Shown piece by piece: positions 49,101-58,100 of a stretch of 64,000 bases of DNA. Under the pieces are notes generated by a model that saw only the letters and a list, made by a program, of their open reading frames with translations, was not told the origin of the DNA and did no database searches. The stretch spans positions 81,003,025 to 81,067,024 of the forward strand of contig CM043958.1 of the NCBI GenBank assembly GCA_014529385.2, given 5' to 3'. The position numbers and the translations under genes are program-made. Numbering within the stretch: the first letter of the stretch is position 1; each line of letters opens with the position of its first letter. Source of the stretch: Adiantum capillus-veneris. Its lineage: Eukaryota > Streptophyta > Polypodiopsida > Polypodiales > Pteridaceae.

Positions 49101-52100
49101 TTATTCAAAGCGGGTTTCGGTCCTCTTGCTAGAGTGATGGACTAAATCAATCAAAGGTATCTTGGGCTTTTCCTACGGGACCATACAATCTCGAGACGTA
49201 CATGCAGTGTGTCACAAAAAAGTTCCATAATGTACAAATCAGTTGGATCTGTAAATGCTTGAACTTGAAGTTGAAGTGATCCGATCACTGGTGTCGATGA
49301 TATGTGAGTCCTTTTGGCCATCTATGCTTCAATCGGCCAATGCCCAATCTTGCAGCTAACTGTGGTCAGATAAAATTCTACATGGATTCTGAATCAAAGA
49401 TGATAAGGGCATCTTGATCTCTAACTTTTCCCGAAGTTTTACATGGTTCATTAGATGGATCAAAGGTAGGGATGCCTATCAAGTATGCATCAATCCAATT
49501 GAAGTTCGAGGTTTTTTATTGTTTGTGCTATTAGATAAAAGTGGTTGTTTGTCGTTTGGGGCTGTCAGATAGTCTTGGGAAATATGGCCTTGAGCTCCAC
49601 ACACGTAACACCTTCCATCTAATCGGTGCTGTCATTTCTTCGGAAGTCAACCATTGGGTAGAAGTGTTACAGGAGGTGCTAACTTGTTGCTAAGGTATCT
49701 TGAGTGAAAGTTCGCGAACTTTGGGTTCTTTTCTGAGAAGTGGTAGCAATGTCTATAAAGACCAGCTCCTACTTTGTGATGTGAATCGTGATAACCCACT
49801 CTCGCATGTGACATGAGTTGACGTTTGTTGGAAAACACTTTACCGACACAATAATCGTGCAAAGGAAAAGGCAAACCCAGTGTGTAATTATCAATCTGAT
49901 TCGTGAAAGAAATGTCCCAAAAAGTAGAGATCGGTAGATAATCTTTGGTTGTATAACTCAAGGGTGTCGAAGGACTACATCTTTAACCAAGCTGAGATTA
50001 TGTCACATGCACATCTAACCCTTTCTGTATGTGGACAAGCTAACTCCTACTTCTAGGGTTTAGGACAGCCTAGGAAGTGTTTTGGCATCCTTGTGAGCCT
50101 ATACTCGGGACGTGCATATCCAGGCACTTAAATTAGTTGCATACCCTCTGATTGCACATGAGCACATCTAGTGTTTGCTAGGTATAGGCGCTAGGGAGTG
50201 TTCGCATAGTCTAGCATTAGTATCCCAGCCTAGGTATTTACCTGCATGTGAAGCACCTCTTATAAGTGATTATTAACTTATTTAAAAGTGACACATCGTG
50301 GGTTTTTATTGGCATTGCCCGACCCAGCTTTAATCCCATATTTAAGTGACCGTAGGGGTCACTTCTCAAGCATAAGTTAGCACCCGCTGTACCCTAGAGG
50401 CAGCCAGCCCCTCAGCACCTCAGCCTTAGCGTTTAGCCATCAGTAGGACCAACGCTTTCAGCATCAGCATTTTTGCATCAGCAATCAGCCCTAGCGTTTT
50501 TCAGCCCAAGTACGAGATCAGCCTAGCGCCAACAGTCTTGAGCCCTATCCCTATACACCAGCATTTTCAATCTTGTCACTTAGTGGAAGGATTTTTTTGA
50601 TTGATTTTTGGATTCAGTTTTGGAGAGACGATTTTCCAACGTTCTAGAGAATGAAAATCAGCTGATTCTCGAGAGAGAAAAGCTGCAAGGAGAGAGAAAG
50701 CTGAATTTGAGGTTTAGAGAGCGAAAATCAGCACTCTTTAGAGAGAGGAGAGAGAATCTAGAGAGAAATGAAATGAAATGAAATGATATATTAACGTCTA
50801 CAAAAGGCCAAAATGACCTATGAGACCAAACTGATTACAATGGTGAGTCTAGTACCAAGTTTGGGTACAAACAAAGAAAACTACAAACTAGAAACTGAGA
50901 TAGGAGTGCTACCGACTCCTATGGGTGGCTGGTAAGATGAGCAATGGTATAATGCCACAAAGGTACAAAGTGGGGATAAGTGTCACCATGATACAATATA
51001 GCAGTAGCATGAAGCCTATCTTGATCGACACTCTGGGTGTCGTGGAAAGTCAATGCATGGCATTGAAGGATTCTGGCTTTGATGAAGGGATTGGCATGAA
51101 CCACCTTTCCAGGGAAATGAAATGAAATTTATTTTTAACATTTGTAAAAGGCCTAAAAGACCTATGACGAAGAGATTGGCATGAACCACCTTACTAGGGA
51201 AATGAAAGGAAATTTATATTAACATTTGCAAAAGGCCCAAAAAACCCATGAGACCTAAAGAGGTTATATCATCATGATCATATGATCCATATCCCAGCAT
51301 GAAAAAGACTAAACAAAAATACCAAAAAACCTACACAACAATGATATCACATGAAGTGTCTCAAAGGCGCCTCATGGCCTCAATCTCCTCCTTCATGAAG
51401 AATCTAGTAGGTGCCGTTCAATGCCTTTGAATAATGGCCAGGATCCGACGATGAAACATATGACGTCGATGTGATCTACCACAAAGTTGTGGTTGTTTGG
51501 ATTTGCTAATCTATGTACGTCTATCTATGAGAGTCTGTAGCGCGGATAATGTGTCGTGCTCTCTACAGTGGGTGGTCCTCAGTGCAATGTGCGTGGCAAT
51601 CTCACTCAAACAAACTGAATCTCCTAAACAGACTGAGCAGAAAGGAAACAATAGACGTCAACAGAGCTCACCAAGACACAACAGCAAACCAGAACATATG
51701 ACTCGACTATCTCAAAGACTGATACAGACTCTGGCGTGGCAGCACACTCAGCTCCAGCCCAGGACTCACAGGTACAATGGGGTTGTCGAGGCTCAGATGT
51801 GCAGGGATGGTGAAGACGTGCTCTGTGTAAAGACCCACTCTAGACGACTACTACGTACCAGATAATGCCACTGGCCCAAAACGACTACTCATATGTATCA
51901 CCATAAAGAGCCACCAACGGCTCATAAATGACAGCACCTAAGTCTATCTCCCCTGAGTGGTGGTGGTGACCTGGCCACGATGTCCACTAGACCACCGTAT
52001 CCCTGCCACGTGTCACTGCCCAGCCCAGCCCAGAGAGTCCATCCTATGTGAACCAGACCAGACCAACCGTACTAACTGAGTGTCCTGTGAAAGTGACACT

Positions 52101-55100
52101 GTAGCCTGCTACAGGTTGCCCGCCACAAGACCGCTCACCGTCTCGATGAGAGGAAATATTGAAAAAACTAGGAAATACTGAAAAAATGTGAAATAAAACC
52201 AATAGGTACAGCATGTACATCATTCTTGAAGCCGGTGCTTGGCCCACCCATGCAAGAAATGATTGCAGCTGGCAAGACAAATCAACATTTGGAGGAGGAG
52301 GTTTCTCTGCTCGAACACATGGTGGTGGATTCTTATGCAGAGATGATGACAAAGAATTTAAAGAAGTTCCAAGTAGAGTGTGAAGAGCTACAGCAAACTC
52401 TTGGCACTTCTCGAGCTGAAAACCAATGAAGTGTAGTTGCTCTGAAGGAGGCATATGAGAGGCTCTTAAAGGAGTTGCAGAGGCCGGTCGTAGTTGTTGA
52501 GGAAGGGCATGAAGGGTTCACGAAGCAGATTGAAATGTAGACTCCTTGACGAGAATTTCTGGGGAATTTGCAAAGGGAGCTTGAGGCTACTAAAGATGAT
52601 CTTGTTTTTGATACCTACTCTGTGGGTTCTGAAGATGGAAGAATCAAGGTTGAAGCGCATCCCCTGCTGTTTGCCTGCTAAATAGTGATGGGAAAGCTTA
52701 AGGCTACTGAAGGCCCAATTTGGATCAGCGGGGTGGTGGAGCTGAGCGTGAATGACCAGATGATACCTCACATCCATATGTCTCTACTGTTGTTCTTCCA
52801 AGGAATGACTGCTCCAACAAAAGCGTTTGCACTCCTCAAAAGCTCCCTTGGGGAGGCCTTGAATACATTCTATCCATTAGCTGGGCGCTACAGAGACAAG
52901 AGCGGCAATCAAGAACTTGACATTGTGCAATGACGAAGGTGTTGTCCGCCGGGAAGCGTGGGTGGACTATGACTTTGAGAGCTTTTGCCTAAGCGCTGAT
53001 TTTCCCCCATATTTGATCTACTGGTGCCTCAGATTGATTTCTCTGCGGATGTGTCTCAAGTCGCACTTGTGCTAGCCCAGATACCACATTTTCAGTGCTG
53101 CCACGTCTGCCTGGGCTTCTGCTTGCATCACAAGGCAATGGACGAATACTCGCTAGACCGGCTCTTGATGCTAGGGGGGATTGGTAGTGGCGAGGGGCTG
53201 GGTAGGGGCGAGGGGAAAGGGGGAGGGTAGGGGCGAGGGGAAGATGAGGGGGGAGGGTAGGGGCGAGGAGGCTGGTTAGGGGCGAGAGGGCTTGGGTAGG
53301 GGCGAGGGGAAAGGGGGAGGGTAGAGGCGAGAGGAAGTGAGGGGGTGGGCAAGGGAGGATAGGGGCGACTGGAAGGTGAGGGGGAGGGTAGGGGCGAGGG
53401 GAAAGGGGGAGGGTAGGGGCGAGGGGAAGTGAGGGGGTGGGTAGGGGCGAGGGGGAGTGGGGGATTGGTTAGGGGTGAGGGGGTGGGTAGGGGCGAGGGT
53501 GTGAGGTTGAGTGGGTAGGTGGTGAGAGGGGACTAGGGCGAAGGCCAAGGGAGGGGGTGGGTAGGTTCGAGTTGAGAGAGAGGTGGGTAGAGTTGGGAGA
53601 TGGGAAAGGGAGAAGAGGTAGCAGACCATGATGAGCAAGGTAAGGGCCAAGGACAGAACGAACTATCATTAGCAAGATAATTATCAAGAGTAAGGAATTC
53701 GTCAAGCAGGCCAGGCTCTGTGAAGGGAGTTCGCCAGACCCAGAGCAGAGCTTCGTTCTGGTCGTAGCAGCAGACATCTCTGAGGCTGATTTTTGAAGGG
53801 TGGTGAACTCTTGTGGTCGAGATTTCTTACTGCTTCTATGCTTCTTCATAGGCTCAGGTGGTTCATTGGGTTTAGTTACTGTGGAAACATTAGAAGAGGG
53901 TGTACCTTCATGCAAAGAGTGAATAGAGACTCCATAACAAGGCATAGATTTGGTAGCCTCTAACCACTCCAGCAGATCTTCATCTGACCCTTCAGGTGTA
54001 GTAGACTGTTCTTGTTCAGGTTTGGTTTCCATTGACAAGGAAACATGCTACACCACGGGATCCATACCAACTTCTAAGAGAATGGGTTGCATCGAGGAGC
54101 CAGAAGTATGTATCCACATTGCGTCGTTTCCCCAATCATGAAGTACTTTAGTGTGTCGCAACCATGGCCTACCAATCAGCAAGGCATAACCTCCCTCTAC
54201 CTAGGGAAGATTAACTACCACAAAATCCAAGTTAAAAGTGAAATCTTGTACCTTCAGAGGCACCTTGTCGACTATGCCCACTGGGTAGACTGTTCTCTGA
54301 TCGGCCAATGTAACAGTGAAAGGAGCAGGTCGGGTAGGCTGTAGACCTAAGGCCATCATAGTGAATTCGGACATCAAATTCATTCCAGATCCACCATCAA
54401 CGATGACGCCGGATAGCTGGTGCCCAAGAATAGATACAGTGAGACGAGGACTTTTATAATCGGTGAGGAGAACAGTTGGATAGGAAATCAAATAAGACTC
54501 TGAGGGATGTACAAGGAGGTGCCCGCCACTAGGCCCAGCCCCCGGGTACAGAGACTAAATGACTGACAGGGTGTCACTTCTGAGTGTTGCGTCGAGCCTT
54601 AGCATGTCATATAGTGACACCTGCTGAAAAGTATTCTTCAAAATGGCTTCTGCTGTGGGCTTGGCGCCTTCGAACTGAGCTCCCTTTGGGACCTTAATCT
54701 GTTCCAAGTCAACCACTGCTTCCAAGAAGGCTCCATCAATGTCAGATAACAGGGAAGTTGGTTTGCTCTGAGCAATTTTGAAGGACTCGTCCTTTGGGTC
54801 AGGTAGACCAGATTGAGGAAGTGGGGATTGGCGAGGTGGACCTGTGGGCAGACTGAGACCAAGAGCTACTCTTTGTGCCCGAGTAAGGACACCAGCAGGC
54901 TCCTCCACTTGCAGTGGCTTCACCACATGAGTGGCAGGTGATGGTTGAGGCACCGTGTTCACAGTAATCAAGTTTATCTTCGGGAAGGTGAATTCTTGTT
55001 GGTTCTGAGTCGAGCCTGAAGACGTGAATGCCCTTTGCGTGGGACAATCCTTACTGTAGTGATCCTTCGAATCAGGGCAATGACGACAAGGAGGGGACCT

Positions 55101-58100
55101 CTCAGGTAAAGGACACTTTCTCTGATAATGCCCATATTCTCCGCATCTGTAGCAGAGTATGGGCCGATTGGAAGGACGAAACGGGGGACGAGGTGGTTGC
55201 TGCATGGAGTTGGAGGCTGAAGTGTAGAAGCTCTGAGGGGTTGAGGTGGCATTAGCATTATAAAAACTTTGAGTCGGGAAAGTACTTGACATACCTTGGA
55301 CAGCAGGGATATTGAGCAAAGGTGGCATGTAGTTGGGATGGCCGTAGTGGGAAACCATGTTGGATGTTGGTGCTAACCCCTGTTGGAGAGTAGGACCAAG
55401 ACTTTGCTGTATTTTGTGCAATCCCTTTAGATAGTAGCAATCCTTATCTTCATGACCCGATTTTTCGCAAAAGTGGCAATAAGAGCGAAGGGGACAGTCC
55501 TGTGGAGGGTGTCCGGGAGAGCGGCATGAACTACACCATACCATAGCCTTAGTCTCCTGCTGAGACCTGAGCTCTTCTAACTCTCTTTTAAGTTGATCAT
55601 AAGCCTCTTGATGTGAAGGCTTCTCCTGTCTGAGAGAGAAGGATCTCTCTTCTTGAAGGGCCCGCTGTAACTTTAGGGCTTCCAGTTCCCTTCGTAAGGA
55701 AGTCAAGGGGTTTGATGGACTGTCCACGAGTACAGGGGCAGTATCTAACTGAGGAGAGTCAGTGAACTGCATTCTTGCTCCCTCTATTCTAGTAGCAGTA
55801 GCAACAAAGTCCTCTAGATTGGCTTCAGGACGGAGGCTTTCTCTGAGCTTTTGTTGAGAAGTCTTAGGCAGAGCCTTCTCTACCCACTTCTTCACCATGA
55901 ATTCCCCTCGTTGCTGAGGCAGCTTGGCGGCCAGGGACTTTGTTCTGGTCATGAGCTCTGCAAATGTCTCCTTGGGCTGGAGCAATAGGTTGGCCAACTC
56001 ATCTAGAATCTTCTCTTGATAATCCCCTGGTCGGAAGGCTTCACAGAACTGTTGTCTTAACATGGTCCAAGTAGTAAAGTGGTTCTCAGCAAACTGACGG
56101 TACCATTTATCTGCAAGACCATCCAAGGTGGACGGGAAGAGCACCAGGTATGCGTCTTCTCTGTTGAGGCCACGACCTCTGCAAAGAGAGACAAACCTCC
56201 AAGCATGGTCGTCTGCATCCTCTGTGGAGAGACTCTTAAAGGTAGGGAACTTGATGTTCACCTTTGCCAGAACACTTGTGAGCTCCTCCATGGCCTCTTG
56301 CTCTTGAGTCTGTCGCTCACTAAATGGGGGAGAGCCTTACCGGAGAAGGTGACCTAGAGGATGTAGAACCGGTCGAAGGAATGGAGATAGCCGTATGAGT
56401 AGGTATGGGTGATGGGGTTAATATGCTTCTACTAGGCACCAAGGGTTGACGCCGTCTGTGGTAGTACTTCAGAGGACTCAGTAGTGCACTTTGACGCTCC
56501 AATGACCTCCTTGTATGTGTCATGCAGTAACTGCCAACCCCACCAAGCTTTGGGCAAGAAGACCTTCACTTGGGCAAGACGACCTTCACTTGGCTGAACA
56601 TTGGTCTAGACTCTACTAGACTAGGGCGCGTGACTAGACCACCTGGCTTGGACCAGGACGAGGAAGGACTAGACCAGGGACGAGGAGGACTAGACCAAGA
56701 CGAGGACTGGGTGGACCAGGGCGAGAGAGGACCAGACCAGCAAGGCGAGAGACTAGACCAGCTAGATTAAGCTGTCAAGGGTGAAACTGGACCAGACCAA
56801 CAAGCTGCACAGGTGAAGCGAAGAAACCAGCTACTCAACAGAGTGAACAGAGTGAGACTTCAGTTGAGGTCCCACCGTGATTGCCAAAATGAGAGCACCT
56901 GTAGCACAGATAATGTGTCGTGCTCTCTTCAGTGGGTGGTCCTCAGTGCAATGTGCGTGACAATCTCACTCAAACAGACTGAATCTCCTCAAACAGACTG
57001 AGCAGAAAGGAAACAATAGACGTCAACAGAGCTCACCAAGACACAACAGCAGACCAGAACATATGACTCGACTATCTCAAAGACTGATACAGACTCTGGC
57101 GTGGCAGCACACTCAGCTCTAGCCCAGGACTCACAGGTACAATGGGGTTGTCGAGGCTCAGATGTGCAGGGATGGTGAAGACGTGCTCTGTGTAAAGACC
57201 CACTCTAGACGACTACTACGTACCAGATAATGCCACTGGCCCAAAACGACTACTCATATGTATCACCATAAAGAGCCACCAACGGCTCATAAATGACGGC
57301 ACCTGAGTCTATCTCCCCTGAGTGGTGGTGGTGACCTGGCCCCAATGTCCACTAGACCACCGTATCCCTGCCACGTGTCACTGCCCAGCCCAGCCCAGAG
57401 AGTCTGTCCAGTGTGAACCAGACCAGACCAACCGTACTAACTGAGTGTCCTGTGAAAGTGACATTGTAGCCTGCTACAGAGTCCCTTCTGTGGTTTGGAG
57501 ACTCTTGTGGGTTTGCTAAGGATGACCCCCTCTAAACGAATTAGCTACTTGCCTCCGCGTTGATACTCTAACTGGAGCTAAAGTAATCTCTCCGCGTCTA
57601 CATATCTCCAGTATAGGCAATGCAAGCGAGTATCTAAAATCCAAAAAAATTATCCACATTGAACCACGTCTCCACACTCGGGTTCCTCATCAGCTCACAA
57701 AGTTCATCCAAAATGTAGAAAAATACTCCCCGCCAGGATAACACACAACGAGAAGATCAGAGCTAGACAGAGGCAGAGGGCTCCTAACATGCAAAGCCCC
57801 ACACAAACCAAGGATAGAGATTTTAACCAAGAGCAAGGTTCATCATCAGTATCATATCTAGGATAAACAAGCCTGCTGTTTTTTATGGTTACCTTATCGA
57901 ACACTCAGGACATCCCCGATCTCCAAGATCCAGGAAGAGAACATTATTATGATGACAACAAATAGTAAGCCTATCAACCACCAATCTTGAAGAAATTAAA
58001 AGATACAGAAAACAAAAGTGACTCACAAAAGTGAATGCTTCTAAATTCTTACTGTGCTTCATCCAAAATTACAATGGATCCATCAAGATTTATTTCCATC

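Larger units (their letters stand above)
51536..57478 (-). mobile_element. Non-autonomous LTR retrotransposon with gag and protease only, copy 2
   Basis: 5943 bases, LTRs 51536-52113 and 56900-57478, perfect target duplication GAGTC (51531-51535 and 57479-57483). Same layout as copy 1 but better preserved gag and a different cargo (coiled-coil-like frame and BAHD fragment). It lies in the FANCJ intron that splits the DEAH codon, in the same orientation as the gene. No RT, RNase H or integrase coding sequence was found in the 4.8 kb between the LTRs. Confidence 0.93.

Noticed and set aside
57704-57904. Hydrophobic Leu/Cys-rich open frame, first considered as the missing FANCJ exon after the DEAH box
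   Set aside because: Its frame does not fit; the true NIED exon was found at 47101-47040 with matching phase.
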